A stretch of DNA of 64,000 bases from Catellatospora methionotrophica (GCF_011297335.1 NZ_JAAOTJ010000012.1:150302-214301); one strand, 5' to 3'; positions 50,263 through 59,854 are shown, numbered from the stretch's first letter. Numbers and translations are program-made. The notes: generated from the sequence alone by a model not told the origin.

Positions 50263-52581
50263 TTAGAACGTGGCGTCGCCGTGGTGGAGGACGGTCAGGC
50301 GCTGGGTGGGGCGGGTTAGGGCGACGTAGAGGTCGCTGTGGCCACGGGGGGATTCGGTGAGGATGCCGCCGGGGTCGGCGATGACGACGGCGTCGAACTC
50401 CAGGCCCTTGGCCTGGCGTACGTTGAGCACCACGACCTGGTCGGTCAGTTCGGTCTGCGTACCGACGCGGGCCTGGGGCACGGCCGCGGTGACGATCGCG
50501 CCGAGCTCGTCGAGCCGGCCGGTCGGGACCAGGACGCCCAGCGTGCCGTCGCCCAGCGCCGCGACCTCGCGGCGTACCTCGTCGGCCAGCCGGGCCGCCA
50601 GCTCTTCCGGGCTGACCTCGGTCAGCTGGGGGGCCTGGCCGGTGTGGCGCACCGAACGCGGCGGCTCCAGCGCCGGGTCGATCGCCTTGAGCACCTGACC
50701 GGCCAGATCCATGATCTCGGCGGGCGTACGGTAGTTGACCGTCAGCTGCGACAGCCGCCACCGGTCGGCCACGTACGGGTGCAGCACCGCGTCCCAGGAC
50801 GAGGTCCCCGCCGGGTCCCCGGTCTGCGCGACGTCGCCGACGATGGTCATCGACCGGCTGGGGCAGCGCCGCATCAGCAGCCGCCACGCCATCGGCGACA
50901 GCTCCTGCGCCTCGTCGACGATGACGTGCCCGAACGCCCAGCGGCGGTCGGCGGCGGCCCGCTCGGCGGCGGTCAGCCGGTTCGCGTCCTCCTGGCGTTC
51001 GCCGAGTTCCATCGCGCCGAGCACGTCGGCGGCGGTGAGGATCTCGGGGTCGATCTCGTCCTCCAGGTCGATGGAGCGTGATCCGTGCAGGATCTCCAGG
51101 GCTCCCTCGGCGTACGCCAGCCGCTGCCGACGGCGGCGCTCGGCCAGTTCCTCGGCGTCGCGGTCGTCCTCGCCGAGCAGTTCGGCGGCCTCGTCGAGCA
51201 GCGGCGCGTCGGCGGCGGTCCACCCGGCGTCGCGGTCACGGCGCAGCAGCCCCTGCTCGTGCTCGGTGAGCATGGTCGCGGCCGAGGCGATGCGGGCCTC
51301 GCTCGCGTACAGGTCGCCCAGCAGCCGCTGCGGGGTCAGCACCGGCCACAGCCAGTCCAGCACCGTCTGCACGTTCGGGTCGGCCTGCAGTTCCCGGCGC
51401 AGCTCGGCGAGGTCGGCGGCGTCGAGCAGCTGCGGGTCGCCGGGGGCGTCGTCGCCGCCGAGCGGGTCGTCGGCGTACGGGTCGGTGCCGATCCGGTCGG
51501 CGAGCTGCGCCGACAGGGCGTGGATCATCTCGACGTCGAACAGCGGCCGGGCCAGGTTGTGCGGCTTGCCGCTGCGCCGGGCCACGTCGCGGGCGGCCTC
51601 GCAGGCGGCCCGGTCCAGCACCAGCGGCTCGCGGTCGAACTCGACCTCGACGGTGTCGTCGGGCACGCGCTGCCGGTCGCGTACCGCGGCGGCCAGCACC
51701 TCGGCCATCACCGCCCGGCCCTTGACCTCGGCGGTCTCGTCCGGCTCGACGCCGGTGGCGGTGACACCGGGGAACAGCCCGCCGACGGTGCGCAGCACCA
51801 CCCCGGTCTCGGCCAGCGACGGCAGCACCTGGGAGATGTACTTCAGGAACGTCGTGTTCGGGCCGACCACCAGCACCGCCCGGCTCTGCAGCTCCTTGCG
51901 GTACGTGTACAGCAGGTAGGCCGCCCGGTGCAGGGCGACGGCGGTCTTGCCGGTGCCGGGGCCGCCCTGCACCACCATGATCCCGTTGAGGTCGGCGCGG
52001 ATGATGTGGTCCTGCTCGGCCTGGATGGTCTCGACGATGTCGCGCATGCGGCCGGTGCGGCCCGCGTCCATCGCCGCGAACAGCGCGGCCTCGCTGGTCA
52101 GCCCCTCGTGGTGGGGCGTGGTCGCGGCGGCGTCGGCCAGGTCGAGCACCTCGTCGTCGAGGGCGGTGACGGTGCGCTCGCTGGTGCGGATGTGCCGCCG
52201 CCGCCGCACTCCCTGCGGCGAGGCGGCGGTGGCCAGGTAGAACGGCCGGGAGGCGGGAGCCCGCCAGTCGACCAGCAGCGGCTCGTACTCGGCGGTCTCG
52301 TCGAAGATGCCGATGCGCCCGATGTAGCGCGCGCCCTCCTCGGCCAGGTCCAGCCGGCCGAAGCACAGCCCGCTCTCGACCGCGCCGAGCGAGGCCCGCT
52401 GGTCGGCGTAGAGGGCGACCGTCGACTCGCGCTGCGAGCGTTCCTGCTGGGTGCCGCCTGTCTGGAGCAGCGCCTGCGACAGCCGCCGCTCGGCCTGTTC
52501 ACGCAGGTTGTCGAGGCGGCGGTACAGGTCGGTGACGTACTCCTGCTCGTGGTGAATCTCGTCGGCGACGTCGCTTGACAA
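50263..52581 (-). CDS. HelD/HelR-family RNA polymerase-recycling ATPase
   Basis: A 772-residue UvrD/Rep-like superfamily 1 protein of the HelD/HelR type: N-terminal coiled arm (HHEQEYVTDLYRRLDNLREQAERRL), Walker A GGPGTGKTAVALHRAAYLLY (about 206-225), Walker B VIVDEAQELSPM, motif III GDVAQTGDPAGTSSWD, and C-terminal motifs NVRQAKGLEFDAVVI and SDLYVALTRPTQRL. HelR relatives release stalled RNA polymerase and in actinomycetes give rifamycin tolerance (established). Start TTG 52581 is fixed by AAGGAG six bases upstream; translation from 52671 would cross the hairpin. A TATAGA box lies at 52598-52603. No rifamycin-modifying gene is nearby. Confidence 0.9.
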   Translation of the reverse strand: MSSDVADEIHHEQEYVTDLYRRLDNLREQAERRLSQALLQTGGTQQERSQRESTVALYADQRASLGAVESGLCFGRLDLAEEGARYIGRIGIFDETAEYEPLLVDWRAPASRPFYLATAASPQGVRRRRHIRTSERTVTALDDEVLDLADAAATTPHHEGLTSEAALFAAMDAGRTGRMRDIVETIQAEQDHIIRADLNGIMVVQGGPGTGKTAVALHRAAYLLYTYRKELQSRAVLVVGPNTTFLKYISQVLPSLAETGVVLRTVGGLFPGVTATGVEPDETAEVKGRAVMAEVLAAAVRDRQRVPDDTVEVEFDREPLVLDRAACEAARDVARRSGKPHNLARPLFDVEMIHALSAQLADRIGTDPYADDPLGGDDAPGDPQLLDAADLAELRRELQADPNVQTVLDWLWPVLTPQRLLGDLYASEARIASAATMLTEHEQGLLRRDRDAGWTAADAPLLDEAAELLGEDDRDAEELAERRRRQRLAYAEGALEILHGSRSIDLEDEIDPEILTAADVLGAMELGERQEDANRLTAAERAAADRRWAFGHVIVDEAQELSPMAWRLLMRRCPSRSMTIVGDVAQTGDPAGTSSWDAVLHPYVADRWRLSQLTVNYRTPAEIMDLAGQVLKAIDPALEPPRSVRHTGQAPQLTEVSPEELAARLADEVRREVAALGDGTLGVLVPTGRLDELGAIVTAAVPQARVGTQTELTDQVVVLNVRQAKGLEFDAVVIADPGGILTESPRGHSDLYVALTRPTQRLTVLHHGDATF

Positions 52582-52612
52582 ACCTGGCTCCTTCGGGTCT
52601 ATACTGAAGCCC

Positions 52613-52644
52613 GAACGGACGCTTTCAGCGTGCCGTTCTTTTTT
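52613..52644 (+). terminator. Hairpin with U-tract in front of the HelR-like gene
   Basis: GAACGGACGCT (52613-52623) pairs with AGCGTGCCGTTC (52627-52638), one bulged G, loop TTC, followed by six T. It is the only classical intrinsic terminator shape I see in the window, and it points rightward, opposite to the HelR-like gene, which starts 32 bp away. It overlaps the expected -35 position of that gene, so a regulatory role is possible. Confidence 0.6.
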
Positions 52645-52698
52645 GTGCTCGAATCGCCAAAGATACCGCACCGTCGGGCCACGGCGCAGCCGGGTGGA

Positions 52699-53442
52699 TC
52701 ATGTTGCGGGCAGGCCGCCCGTCTTCGGGTCTCGTGCGGTCAGGCAGTAGACGCCTCCGGCGGGGTCGCGCATGACGGCCCAGCGCGCGCCGTCGGCGAC
52801 ATGTACGGCCCCACACTTCTCGTGCCAGGCCCGCACCGCTTCGATGTCCGAGCAGGCCAGGTCGAGGTGCGCCGAGGTCGGCCGCTCCTGCTGGAGGCGC
52901 TGCAGCAGGATGCGCACCGGCAGCTCGGCGGGCGGCGCGACGACATGGAACTCCGGCCGCGAGCCGAACGCGGAGTCCCAGCCGGTCAGCTCCGCCCAGA
53001 AGGCGACCTCCGCGTCGTACGCGGCCGGGCCGACGTCGATGCAGACCTGGTCGAGGCGGCTGAGCGCGCCGTCGGGCGTGGTGTGCGCCATCGGGCGGCG
53101 GAACTCGTCCTGCCACGCCACCGCGCAGAACAGCAGCCCGCCAGGCGAGCGCAGCACCGGGTGACCCCGGTCCGCGACCTGCTCCGCGCCCAGTGCCATC
53201 GCCCGCGCGGCCAGGGTCGCCGGGTCGTCGACGCACAGGTCCAGGTGCGCGCCGCCGTCGCCGTCGACCGCCTGGAGCTTGACGCACGCGTCGGCCGCGC
53301 CGATCGGCAGCAGCGACGCGAACTCGCCGTGCCCGCCCCGGCGCGCGGTCAGGTGCGTGCCGGTCGCCCGGGACCAGAATGACGCCGCCTCGGTGAACGC
53401 GTCAGCGGGCCGGTCGATGAACGCGTACGTCCAGCGGATCAC
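52699..53442 (-). CDS. Two-domain VOC protein
   Basis: A 247-residue protein with two VOC modules (about 1-120 and 125-247). The first (WTYAFIDRPADAFTEAASFWSRATGTHLTAR) and second (LDQVCIDVGPAAYDAEVAFWAELTGWDSAF) each hold a beta-alpha-beta-beta-beta fold, and HLDLCVDD and HLDLACSD mark the metal side. Function unknown; not close in sequence to the VOC protein at 42103. The GTG start at 53442 follows GAGGAG by five bases. Confidence 0.85.
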   Translation of the reverse strand: MIRWTYAFIDRPADAFTEAASFWSRATGTHLTARRGGHGEFASLLPIGAADACVKLQAVDGDGGAHLDLCVDDPATLAARAMALGAEQVADRGHPVLRSPGGLLFCAVAWQDEFRRPMAHTTPDGALSRLDQVCIDVGPAAYDAEVAFWAELTGWDSAFGSRPEFHVVAPPAELPVRILLQRLQQERPTSAHLDLACSDIEAVRAWHEKCGAVHVADGARWAVMRDPAGGVYCLTARDPKTGGLPAT

Positions 53443-53572
53443 TTCATCTCCTCGCCGTGTCGATCTGCCGAGCGTAAGGCGTGGCAGGCCGCAGGGCCGC
53501 ACGACGCGGCGGAGTCCGTCACGAGCACTCGCGTCGATGGTAAGGCCGCGGCGGGCATCCCGATCCGGGAGG

Positions 53573-54658
53573 TCACCCGGCTACGGCGGCGCTCTCGGGC
53601 GGTCCGGTCCGGACGGCGCGCAGCGCGTCGGGCAGTGCCGTCACCGCGAGGGTGAGCAGCGACAGCGCGATTCCGGCCACCGTCACCACCAGGGGCGCGG
53701 AGATGTCGGTGTCCGCGCCGTTGACCGGCGGATTGTCGGCCAGCCGGGTGAGCAGGCTCCCTACGACCATGCCGCCGAAGATCAGCGCCACGAACGCGGC
53801 GGCGGCCCCGACGGCGCTGACAGCGGCCACGGCGACCAGCCCGCCGACGCCGCGGACGCGCGGCGCGGCGACCGCCGTCATCGCTGCGACGACGGCGACC
53901 GGCAGCGCGTAGACGAAGACGCTCGGGTAGGCGCTGCTGCTCTCGCCGACCACGAGGCACAGCCCCGCCGCGACGGAGACCAGCCCGAAGCCCAGCGCGA
54001 CGGCGGGGCGAGCCGCCGGACGGCCGACGGTGACGGCCGCGAGCAGCGCGAACAGCGCCCACAACGCGATCTTCAGCGCGGTCATCTCGGCCTCGACCCG
54101 GACCTCCGTGGGGGTGGTCTGCTCGGTCCACGGGGTGACCACGAGCAGCGAGGCCGCGGCGAGCACCGCGAGTGTTCCGGCCACCACGTGCCGCAGCGCG
54201 GGCCCGCCGGGCTCGGCGCGCGACAGCCGGGCCGCGATGAACGCGACGGCAGCCAGGTACGCCACCGCGGCGGCCGCCAGCACGAACGCGGTGTCGCCGC
54301 CGTGCACGTCGGCCCGGTCGAGCAGCACGTCGGCGGTCAGCCAGCCGCCCGCAGCGACAGCCGCCATGGCGACGGCTCGTGAGGACGTGCGGCAGAGCAC
54401 GATGATCGCGGCGACCGCCAGCAGGATGGCCAGCTGGCGCAGCTCGCGGGGCCAGTAGGTGTTGTTGGAGGCGGTCTGCTGCACCAGCCCGCCGACCTCC
54501 GGCAGCACGCCGAAGGGGTCGGCCGTGCCTCCGGAGTCGCTGAACCACACGCCGGCAGGTTCCATGATCGGCTGGTAGACGGCTGAGCTGATCGCCCAGG
54601 TCACGGCCCCGACCAGACCGGCCAGCCCGCCCGTGGCGGCACGCCAGGAGATACGCAT
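53573..54658 (-). CDS. Multi-pass membrane protein, unknown function
   Basis: A 361-residue protein with about eight to nine hydrophobic segments (e.g. AILLAVAAIIVLC, WALFALLAAVTVG, VFVYALPVAVVAAMTAVAA, AGIALSLLTLAVTALP) separated by short loops, and one larger extracytoplasmic loop after the first helix (SSAVYQPIMEPAGVWFSDSGGTADPF). Family not recognised. Start ATG 54658 (MRISWRAATGG); a GTG two codons upstream is possible. Confidence 0.75.
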   Translation of the reverse strand: MRISWRAATGGLAGLVGAVTWAISSAVYQPIMEPAGVWFSDSGGTADPFGVLPEVGGLVQQTASNNTYWPRELRQLAILLAVAAIIVLCRTSSRAVAMAAVAAGGWLTADVLLDRADVHGGDTAFVLAAAAVAYLAAVAFIAARLSRAEPGGPALRHVVAGTLAVLAAASLLVVTPWTEQTTPTEVRVEAEMTALKIALWALFALLAAVTVGRPAARPAVALGFGLVSVAAGLCLVVGESSSAYPSVFVYALPVAVVAAMTAVAAPRVRGVGGLVAVAAVSAVGAAAAFVALIFGGMVVGSLLTRLADNPPVNGADTDISAPLVVTVAGIALSLLTLAVTALPDALRAVRTGPPESAAVAG

Positions 54659-54710
54659 CGTCACATCGTGGACCATCCGGGGCCGCAGGGGAACAACCCT
54701 CGGCTATGGA

Positions 54711-54743
54711 CGGTGGCGGCGGGCGTCGCGCCCGCCGCCACCG
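54711..54743. terminator. Terminator after the ThuA/PQQ-dehydrogenase gene
   Basis: CGGTGGCGGCGGGCG (54711-54725) pairs perfectly over 15 bp with CGCCCGCCGCCACCG (54729-54743) around a TCG loop, 9 bp beyond the stop of the leftward gene. Confidence 0.85.
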
Positions 54744-54751
54744 GCCGGGGC

Positions 54752-57700
54752 CTAGCCGAACACCCCGATCACCTGGAAGTCCGACAGCTGCGCCGCGGGC
54801 CAGCCCGTGTTCGCGGTGAAGGTCAGCCGGACGTGACGGGCGGTCGTGGTCGCGGGCAGGGTGATCGTCACCGTGTTGCCCGCCGGGTTGAACTGGTATG
54901 CCGCCGAGCCCACGATCGTGGTGAACGTCGACCCGTTGGCGCTGCCCAGCACGGACAGCGTCTGGGTGCGGGCACCCCACGCCGACGGCAGTTTCAGCAC
55001 GACCGAACTGAGCGTGGCGGAACCACCCAGGTCGACGGTGATCGACTGCGGGAAGGCGCTGTTGGGGCTCTCCCAGTACGAGTTCGCGTCACCGTCGACC
55101 GTGTTGCCGGGCACGTAGTTCTGCACGTGGCTCGCCGTCACCGGCTTGCCCAGCGCCAGGTTGGAGCTGGTCGCCGTGGTGCCGGTGCCGGTCAGCGCGA
55201 CGGACAGTGTCGGGTTCGACGCGCTGCTGGCCACGGTCAGCGTGCCGGTCTTCGCGCCCGCGGTAGCGGGGTTGAAGGCGACCGTCACCGTGCAGTTCGC
55301 CCCGGGCGCGAGCGCCGACCCGCAGCCGTTGGCCGACAGGGTGAACCCGGTCCCGGACACGGTTACTGACGAGATCGAGGCGGTGGTGCCGCCGGTGTTG
55401 CCGATCTGCGTCGTACGGGTGACCGTGCTGCCCACGGTCGTGTTCGGGAACGCGATGCTGGTCGGGTTGGCGGCCAGCGTGGCCGGGGTCTGCACCGTGG
55501 TGCCGGTCCCGGTCAGGCTGACGGTCAGGGACGGGTTGGACGCGTTGCTGGCCACGGTCAGCGTGCCGCTCTTCGCCCCGGCCGAGGTCGGGCTGAAGGT
55601 GACCGTGACCGTGCAGGACGCCCCGGCGTTCAGGGTGCCCACGCAGCCGCTCGCGGCGAACTGGCTCGACGCCGACACCGCCGAGATGACCGCCGCGGTG
55701 CCGCCTGTGTTGGTGACGGTCACCGCCGAGCCGCCGCTGGTCGTACCCACATTCTGGTTGCCGAACGCGACCGAGCCGGGGTTCGCGGCCAGCACGGCCG
55801 GGCCGGGCTGCCCGCCGCCGCCGAAGATCTGCAGCTCGGAGAGCTGCCCGGCGGGCCAGCCGGTGTTCGCGGTGATGGTCACCCGCAGGTAGCGCACTGA
55901 CGCCGCGGTGAACGTCGCGGTCGCCGTGTTGCCGGTGGCCGGGTCGAACTGGTAACCCGCCGACGCCTTCAGCGTGCTGAAGTTCGTGCCGTCGGTGCTG
56001 CCGGTGATCGACAGCGTCTGGGTGCGGGCACCCCATGCCGCCGGCGGCGGCAGCTTCAGCGTCACCGAGCCGACCTGCTTGGCGCTGCCCAGGTCGGCCT
56101 GCAGCCACTGCGGGAACGCGTTGTTGTTGGACTCCCAGTAGCTGCCGGTGTTGTCGTCGTTGGCGGCCGAGGCGGGGAAACCGCCGTTGGCGGTGCTGGC
56201 CGACATCGCCGCGCCGATGGCGAGGTTGGTGGTGCTGCTGACCCCGGTGCCGGTCAGCGACACCGCCAGCGGCTGCGCGGTGGTCGCGTTGGCCACCGAC
56301 AGCGTGCCGCTCTGCGCCCCGGCCGAGGTGGGCGCGAACCGCACGCTCACCGTGCAGGACGCCCCGGCGGCCAGCGAGCTGCCGCAGGTGTTCGTCTGCG
56401 TGTACTGGCCGGAGACGGTGATCGCGCTGATGCTCGCCGCCGCCGTGCCCGGGTTGCTCACCGTGACGGTCTGCGCCGCCGTGGTGGTGCCGACGTTCGC
56501 CGAGCCGAAGGCCAGGCTGCCCGGCGTGATCTGCAACTGCGAGCCGTCGGCGACGCCCTGGCCGATGAAGTCGACCCAGTTCACGTTGAAGATCGAACCC
56601 TGGCCGGTGTCGCCGACCGGGTTCTTCGCGACCAGGTACAGCGGCCCGGTCGCCGTGCTCGCCGACAGCGTCGCGGTGACGTCGGCGAACGTCTGCCAGC
56701 CGCCGGTGCCGCCGAACGTGGCGGTGCCGAGCAGAGTGCCGTTGGGCGCGCCGGTGCGCACCTCGATGCGGCCGCCGGAACCGGGCGAGGCCACCCGGAA
56801 GCGCGCCGAGGTGATGTTGCGCAGGTTCACCGGGCTGTACGACCAGTAGTCGCCGTCCTCGATGAAGCCGATGTTCTGGAAGCCGCCCGCCGCGTCGGTG
56901 GTCGTCTCCCGCTGCACGCCCGGGTCGCCGCCGCCGATCGCGCCCGGCGCGCGGCCGGTGCTGTTGAAGAACTCGGCCTGCTTGTGCTTGGGCTGCAGCT
57001 TGATCGTGGCCCGGCCGGTCTGCGGCGCGGCGCCGCCCCCGCCCAGGTCGGTGTAGCTGGCCTCGATCACGGCGAAGATGTCCGCGTCGTCACCGTGGCC
57101 GGTGCCCATCGAGGTCTGGATCACCCCGGTGCATCCGGTGTATCCCTGCAGCGGGTGCGCGTGCGCGTCGTGACCCAGGTAGTACTGCACGTTGACCCGC
57201 GAGCAGTTGATCGTGCCGTCCTCCGGGTCGGTCACCGTCACCGTGAAGCGCACCTGGTCACCCCAGGCGAAGAAGCCGCCGTCGGCCGGGGCGGTCAACG
57301 TGACCGTCGGCGCGGTGTTGCCCACGGTGATCGGCACGTTGGCCACGGCGGTACGCCCGCCGGGGTCGCGCACGGTGAGCTGGGCGTTGAAGTTGCCCGC
57401 CGTAGCGTACGTGTGCGACGGGTTGGCCGCGGTCGAGGTGCCGCCGTCGCCGAACGTCCACGCGTACGTGATCGGCTGCCCGGCCGGGTCACGCGAGCCC
57501 GCGCTGGAGAACTGCACGGTCAGCGGCACCCCGCCCGAGGTCGGGTTGCCCGAGGCGACCGCGATCGGGTTCTGGTCCCCGGCGATGTAGTCGATCCGGT
57601 AGACGCCGGAGTCGGCGTTGTTGCCGCCGAAGCCGGTGCCCCACTCGATCAGGTACATCGCGCCGTCGGGCCCGAACTCCAGGTCCATCGGCCGCAGGAA

Positions 57701-59680
57701 GCTCATCGAGCCGAACAGCTGGTTGATGTCGACCAGCTGCTTGCCGTTCGGGGTGACCTGCATCGTGTACAGCTTGTTCTGGTTCCACTCGCCGAAGATC
57801 GCCTTGCCGTCGAAGTACTGCGGCCACTTGCGGTCCGACGTCGACGCCGCGTTGTACCGGTAGACCGGCCCGCCCATCGGCGCACCGCCGCCGCCGATCT
57901 CGGCGAACAGCGGGTTGCCGCCGTAGTCGTAGTCGACCGTGGCGGGCTGCGCGGGCGGCAGGTTGGTCAGGCCGGTGTTGTTCGGCGAGTTGTTCACCGG
58001 TGCGGAGCAGTTGTACTTCGCCCCGGCGGGTCCCGACGGGAACGTGTAGTCGTTGTAGGCGTAGTTCGCCCCGATGCAGTACGGCCAGCCGTAGTTGCCC
58101 GCCTGCCCGACGATGTTCCACTCCACGGTGCCCTCGGGGCCCCGGTTCGGGTCGTTCGCGCCCGCGTCGGGGCCGTAGTCGGCGACGTACAGCGTGTTGG
58201 TCGCCGGGTCGGTGCCGATCCGGAACGGGTTGCGGAAGCCCATCGCGTAGATCTCGGGCCGGGTCAGCGCGGTGCCCGGCGCGAACAGGTTCCCGCTCGG
58301 GATCGTGTACGTCCCGTCGGCCTGCGGCTTGATCCGCAGCACCTTGCCGCGCAGGTCGTTGGTGTTGCCCGAGCTCTTCTGCGAGTCGAAGTCCGACCGG
58401 CCCGCGCCCTCGTCCAGCGGCGCGAAGCCGTTCGACTCGAACGGGTTGGTGTTGTCGCCGGTGGCCAGGTAGAGGTTGCCCGCCGCGTCGAAGGTCATCG
58501 AGCCGCCCGCGTGGCAGCACGTGTTGCGCTGCGTCGCGACCTGGACCAGCACCTTCTCCGTCGCCGTGCTGATCGTGTCACCGGAGACGGTGAACCGCGA
58601 CAGCTGGTTGCGGGCCGAGCCGGTGGTGGGGGAGTAGTAGAGGTAGATGAAACCGTTGCTCGCGAAGCCCGGGTCCAGGCGCATGCCGAGCAGGCCGTCC
58701 TCGTTGCCGGTGAACACCGGCAGGGTCAGCGCGGTCACCGTGGTGCCGGTGCTCGGCTTGATGATCTGGACGCGGCCGTCGCGCTCGATGTAGAAGACCC
58801 GGCCGTCGGCGGCCACGTCGAGTTCCATCGGGTTGCTGGTGTTGCTGTCCAGGCTCACCTTCTGGAAGCTGGCCGCGCTGGTCGCGGTGCAGTCGCCCGC
58901 GACCTGGCCCGCAGCCGTGCGGATGCCGCCGAGCAGGTGGTTGAGGAAGTTCGTGTCGGTGTACGCCGCCGCGGTGTGCCCGAGCGCGGTGTACCAGGAC
59001 CGGCCGCCGTCGTACGGCTTGCACCAGGCCACCGGGTGGTCCGCGCCCATCGCCGAGCCGCCCGGGGCGTAGCTGCGCTCGTCGAGGCTCGCCAGCACGT
59101 GCGCATTCGTCCGAGGATTCGTCTGGAACGAGTACCACTCGTCGAACCGCGACCACAGCGGCGGCAGGCCCGCCGTCGACGGGTGCGCCGGGTCCTCGAC
59201 CTTCACCGTGGCGGTCTGCTCAGCGGGATGGCTGGAGAAGTACGCGCCGACCAGGTTGCCGTACCAGGACCAGCCGTATTCGGTGTCGGAGGCGGCGTGC
59301 ACGCCCGCGTAGCCGCCGCCCGCGCGGATGTAGCGCTCGAACGCGGACTGCTGGGTGGCGTCGAGCACGTCGCCGGTCGTCGACAGGAACACCACCGCGG
59401 CGTATTTGGCCAGGTTGGTGTCGTTGAACGCGGTGGCGTCCTCGGTCGCGTCGACGGTGAAGCCGTTCGCGGTGCCGAGGTTGCGGATGGCGGTGATCCC
59501 GGCCGGGATCGTGTCGTGGCGGAACCCGGCGGTCTTGGAGAAGACCAGCACCGAGAACGGGGCCGCGTCGGCGCGTTGCGGCGCGGCCAGCAGGCCCGCG
59601 GCCGCGGCCAGCACGACTACGGCCAGCAGGCGCAACAGCCTGGTCAGGGGTGGATGCAGGGACGATGACGCGAGGGGCAT
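54752..59680 (-). CDS. Secreted ThuA + PQQ-type sugar dehydrogenase with binding modules
   Basis: A 1642-residue exported protein. Order: signal peptide (about 1-39); ThuA-like domain (about 40-255: FSVLVFSKTAGFRHDTIPAG, GYAGVHAASDTEY, VAWCKPYDGGRSWYTALGH); glucose/sorbosone-dehydrogenase-type six-bladed propeller (about 273-700: MELDVAADGRVFYIERDGRVQI, HAGGSMTFDAAGNLYLATGDN, PGTALTRPEIYAMGFRNPF), which uses PQQ in characterised relatives; PKD domain (about 704-787); a CBM6-like module (about 890-1030); then choice-of-anchor D repeats alternating with two discoidin modules (about 1150-1292 and 1505-1642). ThuA-type domains act in disaccharide turnover. It probably oxidises a polysaccharide-derived sugar at the cell surface. 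Start fixed by GAGGAGA. Confidence 0.92.
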   Translation of the reverse strand: MPLASSSLHPPLTRLLRLLAVVVLAAAAGLLAAPQRADAAPFSVLVFSKTAGFRHDTIPAGITAIRNLGTANGFTVDATEDATAFNDTNLAKYAAVVFLSTTGDVLDATQQSAFERYIRAGGGYAGVHAASDTEYGWSWYGNLVGAYFSSHPAEQTATVKVEDPAHPSTAGLPPLWSRFDEWYSFQTNPRTNAHVLASLDERSYAPGGSAMGADHPVAWCKPYDGGRSWYTALGHTAAAYTDTNFLNHLLGGIRTAAGQVAGDCTATSAASFQKVSLDSNTSNPMELDVAADGRVFYIERDGRVQIIKPSTGTTVTALTLPVFTGNEDGLLGMRLDPGFASNGFIYLYYSPTTGSARNQLSRFTVSGDTISTATEKVLVQVATQRNTCCHAGGSMTFDAAGNLYLATGDNTNPFESNGFAPLDEGAGRSDFDSQKSSGNTNDLRGKVLRIKPQADGTYTIPSGNLFAPGTALTRPEIYAMGFRNPFRIGTDPATNTLYVADYGPDAGANDPNRGPEGTVEWNIVGQAGNYGWPYCIGANYAYNDYTFPSGPAGAKYNCSAPVNNSPNNTGLTNLPPAQPATVDYDYGGNPLFAEIGGGGAPMGGPVYRYNAASTSDRKWPQYFDGKAIFGEWNQNKLYTMQVTPNGKQLVDINQLFGSMSFLRPMDLEFGPDGAMYLIEWGTGFGGNNADSGVYRIDYIAGDQNPIAVASGNPTSGGVPLTVQFSSAGSRDPAGQPITYAWTFGDGGTSTAANPSHTYATAGNFNAQLTVRDPGGRTAVANVPITVGNTAPTVTLTAPADGGFFAWGDQVRFTVTVTDPEDGTINCSRVNVQYYLGHDAHAHPLQGYTGCTGVIQTSMGTGHGDDADIFAVIEASYTDLGGGGAAPQTGRATIKLQPKHKQAEFFNSTGRAPGAIGGGDPGVQRETTTDAAGGFQNIGFIEDGDYWSYSPVNLRNITSARFRVASPGSGGRIEVRTGAPNGTLLGTATFGGTGGWQTFADVTATLSASTATGPLYLVAKNPVGDTGQGSIFNVNWVDFIGQGVADGSQLQITPGSLAFGSANVGTTTAAQTVTVSNPGTAAASISAITVSGQYTQTNTCGSSLAAGASCTVSVRFAPTSAGAQSGTLSVANATTAQPLAVSLTGTGVSSTTNLAIGAAMSASTANGGFPASAANDDNTGSYWESNNNAFPQWLQADLGSAKQVGSVTLKLPPPAAWGARTQTLSITGSTDGTNFSTLKASAGYQFDPATGNTATATFTAASVRYLRVTITANTGWPAGQLSELQIFGGGGQPGPAVLAANPGSVAFGNQNVGTTSGGSAVTVTNTGGTAAVISAVSASSQFAASGCVGTLNAGASCTVTVTFSPTSAGAKSGTLTVASNASNPSLTVSLTGTGTTVQTPATLAANPTSIAFPNTTVGSTVTRTTQIGNTGGTTASISSVTVSGTGFTLSANGCGSALAPGANCTVTVAFNPATAGAKTGTLTVASSASNPTLSVALTGTGTTATSSNLALGKPVTASHVQNYVPGNTVDGDANSYWESPNSAFPQSITVDLGGSATLSSVVLKLPSAWGARTQTLSVLGSANGSTFTTIVGSAAYQFNPAGNTVTITLPATTTARHVRLTFTANTGWPAAQLSDFQVIGVFG

Positions 59681-59782
59681 GGACGGTCTCCTCGTCGGAA
59701 ATGGACGGCGGAAACCCCTGGCGCGGGTGAGCGGCCCCGGAGGGGAGCGGTGCGGTGGAGCAGGGTGCGGCAGAGCCGTTGC

Positions 59783-59797
59783 GGCGCATGGATTGCA
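59783..59797. promoter_or_regulatory. Shared motif upstream of the ThuA gene, copy 1
   Basis: GGCGCATGGATTGCA fits GGCGCA-N3-ATTGCA and lies 103 bp upstream of the ThuA gene start. The same motif appears at 59855 and, inverted, at 35122 before the GH3 gene. Confidence 0.5.
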
Positions 59798-59854
59798 CCG
59801 ATGTTTCGAGGCAGTCACAAATTTGCACCCATGACGCTGATGCTGTCAACGCGT

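Noticed and set aside
52582..52671. Upstream extension of the HelR-like protein to 52671
   Set aside because: The added residues are uncharacteristic and would cross the U-tract hairpin; TTG 52581 has a clear AAGGAG site.
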